DNA of 64,000 bases, taken from positions 372,001 through 436,000 of the forward strand of contig NZ_PDNZ01000001.1 in the NCBI RefSeq assembly GCF_003182595.1, given 5' to 3'. This document shows, piece after piece, positions 25,579 to 34,625 of the stretch (position 1 is its first letter; the number at the start of each line of letters is the position of its first letter). Origin of the DNA: Prosthecochloris marina. Lineage in GTDB: Bacteria; Bacteroidota; Chlorobiia; Chlorobiales; Chlorobiaceae. Under the pieces are notes generated by a model, which saw only the letters and a list, made by a program, of their open reading frames with translations, made no database searches and had not been told where the DNA came from. A program made the translations under genes and the position numbers.

Positions 25579-26007
25579 TTAATACGGCCTCATCTTCAGG
25601 CGTAATTTCCAACCGTTCTCGAAATTCTCCTGACCAATTATTTCGGCAAACGCACGCATGAGAAAAACCCCTCTACCCGACGGTTCCATGAGTAAGCCAG
25701 AACTTGTCGGGTCGTGAATTTCGTGCACTGCAAAACCACTTCCGGCATCTGCAACTTCGATAAACAAAGTTCTGGCATCAGGTTCACGAAGAGACTCGAA
25801 CCCCAGGCCGACGACAGCAGCTTTATTCCCGGCGTTGCCATGCTTCACTGCATTGACAAATGCTTCCTTGACCACAAACGAAAGCTCCTGAAAGAACTCT
25901 TCACTGAACCCTTCACGCTCAGACATCACCTCAAGAAAGTCCTGAAGCTTCAGGAATTCATCATAACTGCTTGAAAGCAAAAGATTGTATGCCTTGCATG
26001 CCTCCAT
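25579..26007 (-). CDS. RsbW-like anti-sigma factor / serine kinase
   Basis: 142 aa GHKL ATPase. The N box is LSFVVKEAFVNAVKHGN (about residues 41-57). The G1 box is FIEVADAGSGF and the G2/lid is GRGVFLMRAF. Stand-alone HATPase_c proteins of this size phosphorylate STAS anti-anti-sigma factors and may hold a sigma factor. No STAS gene or sigma factor is adjacent; a STAS protein lies 25 kb away at 51399. Divergent from amtB. Confidence 0.83.
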   Translation of the reverse strand: MEACKAYNLLLSSSYDEFLKLQDFLEVMSEREGFSEEFFQELSFVVKEAFVNAVKHGNAGNKAAVVGLGFESLREPDARTLFIEVADAGSGFAVHEIHDPTSSGLLMEPSGRGVFLMRAFAEIIGQENFENGWKLRLKMRPY

Positions 26008-26195
26008 AAAAGAAGTGCAGATCTTTCTTTTTCCAACTTCGAGGTTCTTACCGCAGAAAAGTTACAACGAAAGAGTCTTGAACACAACCACCAATTTCCA
26101 GCCTGATAAGACTCGCCTTATTTTTTAAACCCAAAAGACGTTTTCTCATAAAAAAATCTTACACATTTGTATTTTTTTATTAAAAATTTATATTG

Positions 26196-26224
26196 TTGAC
26201 AGAATTTCTTCTAAGAAATTTATG
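26196..26224 (+). promoter_or_regulatory. Candidate amtB promoter with internal dyad
   Basis: TTGACA at 26196-26201 is followed after 17 bases by TTTATG at 26219-26224. The spacer is filled by a perfect dyad AATTTCTT-CT-AAGAAATT (26203-26220). The placement between -35 and -10 suggests an operator for a regulator of the ammonium operon, but the -10 is poor and no regulator is known. Confidence 0.5.
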
Positions 26225-26274
26225 GGAAGAGGGAAAACAACCTGAATCATTTAAACAACTCAAAAAAAACACGC

Positions 26275-27603
26275 ATGAAATCATCAGTAACATCACTCGG
26301 CCTGGTCTCATGCGGCCTGCTGGTGGCGGGAATCATTCCCGGACCACCGCTGCTTGCCGCCGAGAGCGTTGATGCTGGAAGCATCAATGCCTATGCCATT
26401 GACAACATGTTCCTTTTCATCGCAGCGGTTCTCGTCCTGTTTATGCAGGCAGGATTCGCCATGGTCGAGGCCGGACTAAACTCGGCGAAAAACACGGTCA
26501 ACATCTTGTTCAAAAACATGATGGACCTTTCGGTCGGGGCATTGTTGTTCTTTATCATCGGCTACGGACTCATGTATCCTGGCGACGCTTTCACAGGAGG
26601 CTGGTTTGGATTCGGCGGGTTCGGCATCGGCTCGGAAGCACCTGAAGCAGTAGGAGGAAACCTACATCCTGCTGTTGACTTTCTCTTTCAGGTAGCTTTC
26701 GCAGCAACTGCAGCCACAATTGTGTCAGGTGCGGTTGCAGGGAGAATGAAGTTTGAAGCATACCTGATCTATTCCGCCGTCATCACCGCTATCATCTATC
26801 CGATAAGCGGTTTCTGGAAATGGGGAGGCGGATGGTTGAACGAACTCGGGTTTTATGATTTTGCAGGCTCACTGGTGGTTCACGCCCTGGGTGGTTTTGC
26901 GGGTCTTGCCGCTGCAATCGTTCTCGGACCGCGTATTGGACGTTTCAACCCCGACGGCTCACCGAATGCTCTTCCGGGCCATAACCTTGCCATGAGCACA
27001 TTAGGAGTCTTCATACTGCTTATCGGGTGGTTTGGATTCAACCCGGGAAGCCAACTTGCGATTGCAGGTGCGGATAACACGAATATCGTGATGATTATTG
27101 CAACAAACACACTCCTTGCAGCGGCGGCCGGTGCTGTGTTTGCGATGCTCGCTGCATGGACCGTGTTTAAAAAACCTGACCTCACCATGGCAATGAACGG
27201 CGTACTCGGGGGACTTGTCGGTATCACTGCGAACTGTGACTCGGTCACCTACAATGAGGCGATCATTATAGGTGCAGTTGCCGGTATCCTGATTGTTGCC
27301 GGTGTCAAGCTGCTTGACATGCTGAAAATCGATGATCCTGTCGGTGCATGGCCGGTACACGGCCTCAATGGAATCTGGGGCGGAATTGCCACCGGCATTT
27401 TCGGCGGACACCCGATTGTTGCCCAGATTATCGGTTCAATCGCCATTCCGCTTTGGGGATTTGCAACCATGTTGGTGCTCTTCCTGATTCTCAAGGCTGC
27501 CGGCATTTTGAGAGTATCCAGAGACGAAGAAATGAAAGGCCTCGATATTTCCGAACATGAGGAAGAAGCCTACCACGGTTTCCAGATATTTTCAAACCAG
27601 TAA
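26275..27603 (+). CDS. amtB: Ammonium transporter AmtB
   Basis: 442 aa. An N-terminal signal-like segment precedes eleven membrane helices. Family blocks: NMFLFIAAVLVLFMQAGFAMVEAG, DLSVGALLFFIIGYGLM, DFAGSLVVHALGGFAGLAAAIVLGPR (first pore histidine) and GAWPVHGLNGIWGGIATGIFG (second pore histidine). It transports ammonium into the cytoplasm. It is followed 22 bases later by a PII gene, the standard amtB-glnK arrangement in which PII blocks the channel when nitrogen is sufficient. A candidate promoter with a dyad lies at 26196-26224. Confidence 0.95.
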   Translation: MKSSVTSLGLVSCGLLVAGIIPGPPLLAAESVDAGSINAYAIDNMFLFIAAVLVLFMQAGFAMVEAGLNSAKNTVNILFKNMMDLSVGALLFFIIGYGLMYPGDAFTGGWFGFGGFGIGSEAPEAVGGNLHPAVDFLFQVAFAATAATIVSGAVAGRMKFEAYLIYSAVITAIIYPISGFWKWGGGWLNELGFYDFAGSLVVHALGGFAGLAAAIVLGPRIGRFNPDGSPNALPGHNLAMSTLGVFILLIGWFGFNPGSQLAIAGADNTNIVMIIATNTLLAAAAGAVFAMLAAWTVFKKPDLTMAMNGVLGGLVGITANCDSVTYNEAIIIGAVAGILIVAGVKLLDMLKIDDPVGAWPVHGLNGIWGGIATGIFGGHPIVAQIIGSIAIPLWGFATMLVLFLILKAAGILRVSRDEEMKGLDISEHEEEAYHGFQIFSNQ

Positions 27604-27625
27604 CGCCTAAACAGGAGCCAATATC

Positions 27626-27967
27626 ATGAAATACATTGTAGCAATGATCCAGCCTCACAAGCTGCCGGACGTCAAGGCCGCCCTTGCTGAAGCAGGAATC
27701 TATAAAATGACCGTAACAAATGTTCTGGGTTGCGGAGCTCAGGGCGGATATACAGAGGTTTACCGCGGAGTTCCCAGCGAGATCAATCTCCTGAAAAAAA
27801 TAAAACTCGAAATCGGCGTCAATGAAGAGTTCGAGCAGAAAACAATAGACGCCATTATCAAGGGAGCCAAAACAGGAGAAATCGGAGATGGAAAGATCTT
27901 CGTCTTCGATCTGCCGAAATGCATCAGGATACGCACAGAAGAGACAGGCAACGATGCTATCGGTTAA
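27626..27967 (+). CDS. glnB: PII nitrogen regulatory protein (GlnB/GlnK)
   Basis: 113 aa, full length. The core matches [27 protein letters not shown], then [15 protein letters not shown] and IRIRTEETG. In the T-loop, [15 protein letters not shown] keeps Y46 but has Ser at position 51 (V49-P50-S51), where enterobacterial PII has the uridylylated Tyr51. So UTP-dependent modification at that site is not expected; control may rest on ATP/ADP and 2-oxoglutarate binding alone. A good ribosome site (AGGAG) precedes the ATG. It probably regulates the adjacent AmtB. The gene call is firm; glnB versus glnK is a naming choice. Confidence 0.93.
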   Translation: MKYIVAMIQPHKLPDVKAALAEAGIYKMTVTNVLGCGAQGGYTEVYRGVPSEINLLKKIKLEIGVNEEFEQKTIDAIIKGAKTGEIGDGKIFVFDLPKCIRIRTEETGNDAIG

Positions 27968-27978
27968 TCACAAAAAAA

Positions 27979-28011
27979 CCCGGAAAACCTTTTGGAAAAG
28001 GGTTTTCCGGG
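27979..28011 (+). promoter_or_regulatory. Strong intercistronic hairpin after glnB
   Basis: CCCGGAAAACCTTTT and AAAAGGGTTTTCCGGG pair over about 15 bp with one bulge and a 2-base loop. No T run follows. It lies 12 bases after the glnB stop and may act as a processing or attenuation element between amtB-glnB and the outer-membrane protein gene. Confidence 0.65.
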
Positions 28012-28060
28012 GAATCAACAACAGCAACACTCAATCAATACTCGAAAAGGAAGTTCAATC

Positions 28061-28729
28061 ATGAAAAAAACATCCAAATTCTTTACCCTCATTGTCGGTC
28101 TTGTGCTTTTGTTTACCGGAACCGTTAAAGCCGAAGGCTTTGACATTGGTGCCGATGTCGTGAGCAGATATGTGTGGAGGGGCACCCAGTTCGGGGATGG
28201 CATCGCTGCGCAGCCATGGCTAAGCTATACGTTTCCCGGTATTGGAATCGAGGTCGGTGCATGGGGTTCATATGATATCAGCGATGACGATGCGAGTGAA
28301 GCGGACCTTTATGTCACCGTTCCGATTGGCGATTCTTTCAGCTTCACCGTAACCGACTACTTTTTTCCGACCGGAGGCTTTGACGACTATTTCAACTGGG
28401 GTGACGACGGAAGTCACACAGTCGAACTCGCTGCCGGATTCGATGCCGATAAATTCAACCTGTTCGGTGCCGTCAACGTAAGCGGCGACGATGACAATTC
28501 GATGTACTTCGAAGCAGGCTACAATTTTTATGACAAAGATGACTACAGTGCCTCCCTCTTTGTAGGGGGTGGTGACGGCATGTACACAAATGACAGCGAT
28601 GCCTCTGGTGATTTCGATATTGTCAATGTAGGACTGAGTGTGTCGAAAGATATCTTTTCGGCATCCTATATCGTCAACCCGGATCTGGAAACATCCTGGC
28701 TTATTGTCGGCGTAACCTTACAGCCATGA
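28061..28729 (+). CDS. TorF-like outer-membrane porin
   Basis: 222 aa from the ATG at 28061, which gives a clean signal peptide (MKKTSKFFTLIVGLVLLFTG, cleavage near VKA-EG) and has an AAAAGGAAG ribosome site. The mature protein begins DIGADVVSRYVWRGTQFGDG, the recurring opening of TorF/Gcw_chp-type putative porins. Alternating strands follow and the protein ends in IVGVTLQP. Very acidic loops (DDDASEAD, GDDDNS). Probably an outer-membrane channel, here perhaps for nitrogen compounds given the amtB-glnB neighbours (inference). Confidence 0.75.
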   Translation: MKKTSKFFTLIVGLVLLFTGTVKAEGFDIGADVVSRYVWRGTQFGDGIAAQPWLSYTFPGIGIEVGAWGSYDISDDDASEADLYVTVPIGDSFSFTVTDYFFPTGGFDDYFNWGDDGSHTVELAAGFDADKFNLFGAVNVSGDDDNSMYFEAGYNFYDKDDYSASLFVGGGDGMYTNDSDASGDFDIVNVGLSVSKDIFSASYIVNPDLETSWLIVGVTLQP

Positions 28730-28866
28730 CAATCGGAAACATCTGCCTGTCGTGAGCAAAATTTCTCCGTTAGTGCTGCACCAGTAACAGTACCCGCTCC
28801 CGGCAGGCATAGTTTCCCCCACAAGAGACAAGTAGTCTCATTAGTCATACAACTTATCTTTATGCA

Positions 28867-28942
28867 GTCATCCTCGGGCTTGACCCGGGGATCCATCATT
28901 CAATGGAAGTCAGTATGGATGCCGCATCAAGTGCGGCATGAC
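28867..28942. repeat. Pair of REP-like palindromes
   Basis: GTCATCCTCGGGCTTGACCC through GGATCCA (28867-28895) and TGGATGCCGCATCAAGTGCG through ATGAC (28916-28942) face each other. They have the same layout (GTCAT - palindrome - ATCCA) as those at 23527-23553 and 54188-54215. Confidence 0.7.
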
Positions 28943-29061
28943 TTTCTACCGAAAACGCATTCACGGTGATCGATAGTCGTGAAGCAGTTCTTTTGAGACA
29001 GCCTCTCTTTTTCTGCACATAACAACACCGCCCTACAGGGTAGCACCTTTTTCAAAAATGT

Positions 29062-29079
29062 GTTACCTTATCTTGTAAC
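29062..29079. promoter_or_regulatory. Candidate operator upstream of nikR
   Basis: GTTAC (29062-29066) and GTAAC (29075-29079) form a dyad with an 8-base spacer, 180 bases before nikR. Proposed as a possible NikR or other regulator site on position only; it does not match the E. coli NikR operator. Confidence 0.3.
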
Positions 29080-29258
29080 CGAAAAGCAAGTGACATTTTG
29101 CTACACGATGCAAAGAAACTGTTATCCGGATTAAGAATTCAAGAAACATTCAAGGTTTGAAAAGTGATGCAGGACTCTGAGTTTTTTCTTTGGTCATTTT
29201 CGGACCTGCCTGCTGAATCAACAGTGCCTCCTCAACAACGCTATAGTCATGTTGACCG

Positions 29259-29720
29259 ATGAAACGATTTGGCGTCTCACTGGAAGATGAGCTTCTGGAC
29301 GAGCTGGATAAGCTGGTTGAAACGCATGCTTTTCCCAACCGGTCTCGGGCAATACGTTTTCTTATCCACAAGCATCTTACAGAGGAACAATGGAAAAGTA
29401 ACCAGGAGGTAAGTGGCTGCCTTGTCATTGTCTACGACCATCACAAACCCAATCTGCAAAACAAGCTGACAACGATACAACACAATTATCATCATCTTGT
29501 GCTCTGCAGCCAACACGTTCATCTTGATCACAGCCACTGCATGGAAACCATAACGCTTAAAGGTAAAGCGAGAGAATTGCAGGAAATTGCCGACAAGCTG
29601 ATTGCCGTCAAAGGCATAATTCATGGAGAACTCGTGATGAGCGTTATCGGAGAAGGAAACTCACGTATAAGTCAAAAATCAAGATTAAAAAGCCATGAAG
29701 CTACAACAGAAGCAACATGA
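29259..29720 (+). CDS. nikR: Nickel-responsive regulator NikR
   Basis: 153 aa. An N-terminal ribbon-helix-helix DNA-binding domain ([29 protein letters not shown]) is followed by an ACT-like metal-binding domain. The square-planar nickel ligands are conserved one residue earlier than in E. coli: H75 from one subunit, with H86, H88 and C94 ([11 protein letters not shown]) from the other. It represses nickel uptake genes when nickel is plentiful. It heads a plus-strand run with the nickel importer, so it probably regulates that operon and itself. The C-terminal tail of about 15 residues beyond the core is Ser/Lys-rich. Confidence 0.94.
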   Translation: MKRFGVSLEDELLDELDKLVETHAFPNRSRAIRFLIHKHLTEEQWKSNQEVSGCLVIVYDHHKPNLQNKLTTIQHNYHHLVLCSQHVHLDHSHCMETITLKGKARELQEIADKLIAVKGIIHGELVMSVIGEGNSRISQKSRLKSHEATTEAT

Positions 29721-29777
29721 TTTTTTGATTTCGAAACGGTAGGCTCAGGTTTTTTGAACTGTAGAAATAAACCAGGT

Positions 29778-30581
29778 ATGAAAAATACAACCTTGTTATG
29801 GAAATCACTGGTGGCTCTAACCCTTTTTACAATAGTATTCGTTCCGATAAAAGCTTACGCTCATTTCGGCATGGTCATTCCATCCGAAGACATTGTTGAA
29901 AAACAGAGTCAATCATCGCTGACGGTAAACATCATGTTCGCTCATCCTTTTGAAGGGCAATCAATGAACATGGAAAAACCGGAACTGTTCGGGGTTTTCA
30001 GTGAAGGCAGAAAAAAACAGCTCACCCCTCTGCTCAAGACTCATAACCTGACCATGTATGCCGATTCCTCTCCCAATCGTGCATGGCGGGCTTATTATAC
30101 GGTGAAACACCCCGGAGATCACATATTTTTTATGGAACCCAAACCCTACTGGGAACCGGCTGAAGACAGCTATATCGTTCATTACACGAAAGTTATCGTA
30201 AACGCTTTCGGCAAAGAGGATGGCTGGGATTCGGAACTTGGCCTGAAAACCGAAATAATTCCCCTTACACGGCCCTACGGGCTTTATACCGGCAATGTCT
30301 TCCAGGGCATTGTCAAGGTCGATGGAAAACCTTCTCCATTCAGCGAAGTCGAAGTGGAATATTTCAATCAGAGCGGTGAAAACTCCGCACCGAAACCTCC
30401 CTTTATAACACAGGTAGTCAAAACCGATAAAAACGGGGTCTTTTCCTACGCCATCCCGAAAACGGGCTGGTGGGGTTTTGCCGCCCTCTCTACAGACAGC
30501 AGAACCATCATGCATGATGGCGAACCCAAACCTGTTGAGATCGGTGCGGTATTGTGGGTCAAAGCAGAGGATTTCAAATAA
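29778..30581 (+). CDS. nikK: DUF4198 periplasmic protein (NikK-like nickel uptake component)
   Basis: 267 aa from the ATG at 29778 (the frame opens earlier with a TTG). The signal peptide [20 protein letters not shown] ends near AYA-HFGM. The mature N-terminus begins with His, a common metal-binding start for this family. The DUF4198 body shows [37 protein letters not shown] and [16 protein letters not shown]. In other bacteria DUF4198 genes sit with NikMQO and are thought to deliver or chelate nickel in the periplasm. The position between nikR and nikM supports this. Confidence 0.85.
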   Translation: MKNTTLLWKSLVALTLFTIVFVPIKAYAHFGMVIPSEDIVEKQSQSSLTVNIMFAHPFEGQSMNMEKPELFGVFSEGRKKQLTPLLKTHNLTMYADSSPNRAWRAYYTVKHPGDHIFFMEPKPYWEPAEDSYIVHYTKVIVNAFGKEDGWDSELGLKTEIIPLTRPYGLYTGNVFQGIVKVDGKPSPFSEVEVEYFNQSGENSAPKPPFITQVVKTDKNGVFSYAIPKTGWWGFAALSTDSRTIMHDGEPKPVEIGAVLWVKAEDFK

Positions 30582-30632
30582 AATTCTTCACTAAGCGCCT
30601 ATTGGGCTTTCAAGCCAACAAGCAAGAGCAGC

Positions 30633-31229
30633 ATGCACATTTCAGAAGGAATTTTACCATGGGCGACTCTCGCCGGAGGCTATGCTGCAAGCGCATTGGG
30701 AGTTGCGATTGGCTTGAAAAAAATAGAAGATCAGCAGATGGTTAAAACCGCCATGCTCTCATCGACCTTTTTCATCGCCTCATTCATCCACATACCGTTG
30801 GGACCGACAAACATCCATCTTGTCATGAATGGATTTATCGGACTTCTTACCGGATGGTCATGCTTCATCGCAATCGGGATAGCACTGCTATTGCAGGCGC
30901 TGCTGTTTCAGTTCGGCGGCATTACAACTCTCGGCATCAATACGTTCAATATGGCGCTACCAGCCCTTGCCTGTTTTCTTATTTTTTCCCCTTTTCTGTC
31001 GAGCAAAAAAATCTCTGTGCTTCTAACCGGCTTTTTCAGCGGATTTGTTTCTGTTTTTTTGAGCGCGCTGCTTTTAAGTTTTTCTCTCGTGACTGCCGGG
31101 GAACCGTTCATACCTGCAGCAAAGCTTGTTTTTGCAGCAAACCTCCCCCTTATGATCGTTGACGGCATGATCACGGCCCTTGCTCTTCGGTTCATCGAAA
31201 GGGTCAAACCGGAAATACTTACTTCATGA
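30633..31229 (+). CDS. nikM: ECF nickel transporter S component NikM (CbiM family)
   Basis: 198 aa with six membrane helices. The N-terminus MHISEGIL places His at position 2, the essential amino-terminal metal site of CbiM/NikM proteins. [22 protein letters not shown] and [11 protein letters not shown] are further family blocks. It binds Ni(II) and confers substrate specificity on the ECF transporter. Overlaps nikL by 4 bases (ATGA). Cobalt is the alternative substrate, made less likely by the NikR and NikL neighbours. Confidence 0.92.
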   Translation: MHISEGILPWATLAGGYAASALGVAIGLKKIEDQQMVKTAMLSSTFFIASFIHIPLGPTNIHLVMNGFIGLLTGWSCFIAIGIALLLQALLFQFGGITTLGINTFNMALPALACFLIFSPFLSSKKISVLLTGFFSGFVSVFLSALLLSFSLVTAGEPFIPAAKLVFAANLPLMIVDGMITALALRFIERVKPEILTS

Positions 31230-31711
31230 AAAATATACTGCAACCCTCTGTGCAAGTTTTGCCGGGAAGCTCTCTATTTTTTTTCTTTCTGGCAATATTT
31301 CTGCTTACCTCACCCAATGCTCTTGCCCATAAAGTCAATCTTTTCTGCTGGTATGAAGGTACTGAACTTCATGGCGAAGGGTATTTTTCCGGAGGTAATC
31401 CTGCACAAAACAGCTCGATAAGGGTTTATGACCTTGAAAACGGCAATCTTCTCGCTTCATGTGTTACATCCCGCAAGGGAACATTCACGATATCTCTTGA
31501 AAAAAAGGTGCCGATAAAGGTTGTTCTCGACGCCGGACAGGGACACCGGGCAAGCTGGACCTGGAACAAGAAAAATGAACAGGCTGCCTCGACGGAAAAC
31601 ATCCACACTCCCGGTGTGAAAAACAAGACTACGGCCATTGCAGCAGGGCTCGTAGCCATAGTGGCTTTTTTCAGCTTTTTGTATCTCTGGAAACAACGCC
31701 ATGCAGATTGA
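31226..31711 (+). CDS. nikL: Nickel ECF transporter component NikL
   Basis: 161 aa. The signal/anchor segment ends near [23 protein letters not shown], the characteristic beginning of NikL extracytoplasmic domains. The periplasmic domain is beta-rich ([18 protein letters not shown]). A C-terminal membrane helix ([20 protein letters not shown]) anchors it. NikL assists NikM in nickel uptake. Translational coupling on both sides: overlap with nikM (4 bases) and with nikQ (11 bases). Confidence 0.85.
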   Translation: MKNILQPSVQVLPGSSLFFFFLAIFLLTSPNALAHKVNLFCWYEGTELHGEGYFSGGNPAQNSSIRVYDLENGNLLASCVTSRKGTFTISLEKKVPIKVVLDAGQGHRASWTWNKKNEQAASTENIHTPGVKNKTTAIAAGLVAIVAFFSFLYLWKQRHAD

Positions 31712-32441
31712 AGCATTCTCAAAAGGCAGGAGCCCGCTTCACAGTACCGACCCAAGGATGAAGCTTCTTGCTTGTCTACCGCTGATTTTGCTGACTGCAT
31801 TGAGTCAAGACATCCTCCAGGTTACAGCATCTCTTGCCGGCGGCATCATTCTCGCAGCCGTTGCCGGAATTTACAGCCGTCTGCTGCTCCAAAGACTTGC
31901 CACCGTGAACGTGTTTATGATTTTTCTTTGGGCCACCATGCCTTTTACCATTTCCGGGGAACATTTCTGGAATATTGGGCCCTTGAATATATCCCGACAA
32001 GGCGTAACACTGCCTTTGCTGATAACCCTTAAAACTAACGCAATAGCCCTTTATACCATAGCACTTCCCGGCACCAGTACCATCATCGCTCTCTCCCACG
32101 CCATGCTTCATCTTCGGGTTCCGGGCAAACTTGTTACGATGTTCTACTTTTTCTACCGTTACATTGGTGTCATTGCTGATGAATTTTCAAAAATGCTTCG
32201 TATGCTGGAGGCTCGAGGGTTCCGCGCATCGACGAGTATCCATACCATTAAAGTTTACGCTTTCTTTACCGGCATGCTTTTCATTAAAAGCCATGAGCGT
32301 TCCGAAAGGGTATACAACGCGCTTGTGATGAGAAACTTTCACGGAGATTTTCCACTTCTCACCCACTTCACGTTGAAACAGCGGGACCTGATTTTCATGG
32401 CTGCCATGAGCTGTCTGTTCATGCTAATTGTGTTGCTATGA
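31701..32441 (+). CDS. nikQ: ECF transporter T component NikQ (CbiQ family)
   Basis: 246 aa. Five or so membrane helices, starting with the conserved region [20 protein letters not shown]. The cytoplasmic coupling helices carry the two Ala-Arg-Gly type motifs: LEARGFRAS near residue 170 and [14 protein letters not shown] near 202-215 (second motif degenerate, MRNF). The T component links the NikM substrate binder to the NikO ATPase. Overlaps nikL by 11 bases and nikO by 4. Confidence 0.9.
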   Translation: MQIEAFSKGRSPLHSTDPRMKLLACLPLILLTALSQDILQVTASLAGGIILAAVAGIYSRLLLQRLATVNVFMIFLWATMPFTISGEHFWNIGPLNISRQGVTLPLLITLKTNAIALYTIALPGTSTIIALSHAMLHLRVPGKLVTMFYFFYRYIGVIADEFSKMLRMLEARGFRASTSIHTIKVYAFFTGMLFIKSHERSERVYNALVMRNFHGDFPLLTHFTLKQRDLIFMAAMSCLFMLIVLL

Positions 32442-33088
32442 ATTGCATCACCGTCGAAAACCTGAGTTTCTCCTACCCTGGTCATGTAGAAGTCTTCAAT
32501 GGCCTGAGCCTTTCCATTGTCAATGGTGAAAAAGCAGGTATACGCGCTCCGAACGGCTCAGGAAAAAGTACCTTGTTCCTTCTGTTAGCGGGCTTGCTCA
32601 AGCCGGCATCCGGCAGTATTTCGCTCTGGGGAAAAGCAATGCAAACACCCGATGAGTTCAGAAAAACACGGTTGAAAATCGGGCTTCTTTTTCAGGACCC
32701 GGATGATCAGCTTTTCCTCCCTACCGTCGAAGAAGACATAGCCTTTGCACTTCTGAACCGGGGAATATCACGAGAAGATGCTCGCCAAAAAGTTGACGCA
32801 CTTTGTGATACATTTCAGATAGCACATCTAAAAAAAAGAGTCCCCTTTCACCTTTCCTGGGGGCAGAAACGGCTTGTCTCACTTGCCGGCACACTGGTAA
32901 CTGAACCGGACCTTTTGATGCTCGATGAGCCAACCGCCGGTATAGATGATACAGTAATCGAAACAATACTCAACTATCTCGAGGGTTTCAGGGGCACAAT
33001 GCTTGTTTCATCTCACGATAGAAATTTTCTCGACCGTATATGCACCAGCCGATACCTCCTGACAAACAACCGGCTCGAAAAATGCTGA
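32438..33088 (+). CDS. nikO: ECF transporter ATPase NikO (CbiO family)
   Basis: 216 aa ABC ATPase. Walker A is [10 protein letters not shown], the Q-loop is [11 protein letters not shown], the signature is [12 protein letters not shown] (Trp in place of the first Gly of LSGGQ), Walker B is [12 protein letters not shown], and the H-loop is SSHD. It powers the nickel importer. Last gene of the nik operon. Shorter than many CbiO proteins because it ends soon after the H-loop. A 29-base dispersed repeat follows at 33111. Confidence 0.92.
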   Translation: MNCITVENLSFSYPGHVEVFNGLSLSIVNGEKAGIRAPNGSGKSTLFLLLAGLLKPASGSISLWGKAMQTPDEFRKTRLKIGLLFQDPDDQLFLPTVEEDIAFALLNRGISREDARQKVDALCDTFQIAHLKKRVPFHLSWGQKRLVSLAGTLVTEPDLLMLDEPTAGIDDTVIETILNYLEGFRGTMLVSSHDRNFLDRICTSRYLLTNNRLEKC

Positions 33089-33110
33089 GAATTACAGTCA
33101 GCTTTTGCGT

Positions 33111-33139
33111 TTTTTGACTTTTGAATTTTGACCTTTGAC
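33111..33139. repeat. 29-base dispersed repeat, copy 1
   Basis: A run of TTTTGAC-type units. Its exact reverse complement is present at 54119-54147, beside another intergenic REP-like element. A genome-wide repeat is likely. Confidence 0.65.
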
Positions 33140-33145
33140 TTACCT

Positions 33146-34279
33146 TTACAATTCCTTCTCGTAAATAACATACTCTTTGTACGGAATTCCACCGATAACC
33201 TTCGCAAGCTTGCTCATCGCTTCATTGGATTTAAGCACCCAGCTCATTTCACTTGAATAAAGCCCATGTTTTCCTCCATATTCGGAGATCTGGGCATTGA
33301 GGATACTGTCTATTCCCTTGTTGCGGTACTCAGGCAAAACGCCCATAACGATTGTCCTGAACGCTGAAATATTTCTTCCGTACCACCAAAATTTCAGAAG
33401 TCCCCATGGTGTAAACGGATTACCGTTTACATGCTTGAGAGGAATGTTCATATCGGGTAACGTCAATGAAAAACCTATGGGCCTGCCTTCTTTATCTTCC
33501 ACAAAGTAGATGAAGTGCTCCTTTGCAACTTGTTTCATGCTTTTAGCCATGAAATCGAACTCCTTGTCGGTCATGGGGACAAAACCCCAGTTCTTTTCCC
33601 ATGACCTGTTGTATATATCCCTTATCTTTGCAGCCTCGTTGTCAAAATCCTTCATGTTTATGGTTCTGATCGAAAGCTGTTCCCGCTTCATGACATGCTG
33701 GGCTATTCTGCTGAGACGTTTGATGTCGATAAGATCTTGATCGATATACCACGCGAGCAGTTCCTGGCCGATCTTATGGCCGGCATTGGTGACAAGGTTG
33801 TTGTAGTATGGAGGGTTATACAACATTAAAAACACCGGTGAACTGTCAAAACCTTTGACCAGCATACCGCACTGATCGTTCATCGAAGGGCTGACCGGCC
33901 CCCTCATCGCATCGAGCCCTTTTGCCTTCAACCACTGCGAAGCAGAGTCAAAGAGCGCGTTGGCAACGTCCTGATCGTTGATACATTCAAAAAAACCCCA
34001 GAATCCCGTTTTATCCTTATGGATCTCGTTATGCCTTCTGTTTTCAACTGCTGCAATCGTTCCGGCGATACGTCCGTTTTTCCATGCGGTAAACAAAGCG
34101 ATGTCAGCATGATCATAGAGGGGATATTTCTCTTTGTCCAACGTTTTCATGTAATCTGCAACAACAGGAGGAACCCAGTATTTTTTGAGTTCAGAGTCTT
34201 TCCTGTAGACTTTCCAGGCAAATTTTATAAAGCTCTTTTTTTCTTTTTTGCTTTGAACACGCCTTATTTCAACCGACAT
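33146..34279 (-). CDS. Large GNAT-like N-acetyltransferase
   Basis: 377 aa from the ATG at 34279 (MSVEIRRVQSKKEKKSFI). The N-terminal domain contains KYWVPPVVADYMKTLD and AGTIAAVENRRHNE. The C-terminal half has IVMGVLPEYRNKGIDSILNAQI, an acetyl-CoA-binding motif A of the RxxGxG type in the form YRNKGID. Proteins of this size with GPVSPSMNDQCG and LMLYNPPYY blocks are conserved in Chlorobi and Bacteroidetes without a known substrate. Convergent with the nik operon (58 bases). Single gene. Confidence 0.72.
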   Translation of the reverse strand: MSVEIRRVQSKKEKKSFIKFAWKVYRKDSELKKYWVPPVVADYMKTLDKEKYPLYDHADIALFTAWKNGRIAGTIAAVENRRHNEIHKDKTGFWGFFECINDQDVANALFDSASQWLKAKGLDAMRGPVSPSMNDQCGMLVKGFDSSPVFLMLYNPPYYNNLVTNAGHKIGQELLAWYIDQDLIDIKRLSRIAQHVMKREQLSIRTINMKDFDNEAAKIRDIYNRSWEKNWGFVPMTDKEFDFMAKSMKQVAKEHFIYFVEDKEGRPIGFSLTLPDMNIPLKHVNGNPFTPWGLLKFWWYGRNISAFRTIVMGVLPEYRNKGIDSILNAQISEYGGKHGLYSSEMSWVLKSNEAMSKLAKVIGGIPYKEYVIYEKEL

Positions 34280-34371
34280 AATAGTGTGAAATTGGATTTG
34301 ACAAAGAGAGCAATGAAACAAAAACCCCCTTAAAGAGGGGGCTCTTGAAACTAGCTTTTTCGGCTATACTC

Positions 34372-34575
34372 TTATTTAAAAGCGTTGCCGGGTTCGGCAC
34401 CGGCAGCCTTGAGTATTTTAGCCAAAGGGCAAAAACCGGTAAAAGAAGCTTGAAACAGGTTCAATCCTACGAATCCGGTAAACCACAACCAGTACTGGCT
34501 ATGATATACTGACAAGAGCACACTTGCCATGATAAAAAAGCCTGCTACGGCAAAAACAAGTCGATCTATATTCAT
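34372..34575 (-). CDS. DUF2892 (YgaP-like) inner-membrane protein
   Basis: 67 aa with two membrane helices ([20 protein letters not shown] and [17 protein letters not shown]), followed by the [15 protein letters not shown] block that defines DUF2892. The conserved Cys in GFCPLA is present. The family is often fused to rhodanese domains and linked to sulfur handling, but no rhodanese is seen here. AAGAAG ribosome site upstream. Confidence 0.82.
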   Translation of the reverse strand: MNIDRLVFAVAGFFIMASVLLSVYHSQYWLWFTGFVGLNLFQASFTGFCPLAKILKAAGAEPGNAFK

Positions 34576-34625
34576 AATGTTACTTCTTTTGAAGTTAAGC
34601 GTTTTGTATTTGTACTAAAAAGAAA

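Larger units (their letters stand above)
28730..29258. other. Long intergenic region upstream of nikR
   Basis: About 530 bases without a gene. It holds two REP-like palindromes (28867-28942) and an inverted repeat GTTAC-N8-GTAAC at 29062-29079 that could be a regulator site. The nikR/nickel-operon promoter should lie in its last 200 bases. Confidence 0.45.

Noticed and set aside
26275..27603. Sigma-54 promoter for amtB
   Set aside because: No TGGCAC-N5-TTGC-like sequence was seen upstream of amtB; the sigma-70-type boxes at 26196-26224 fit better.
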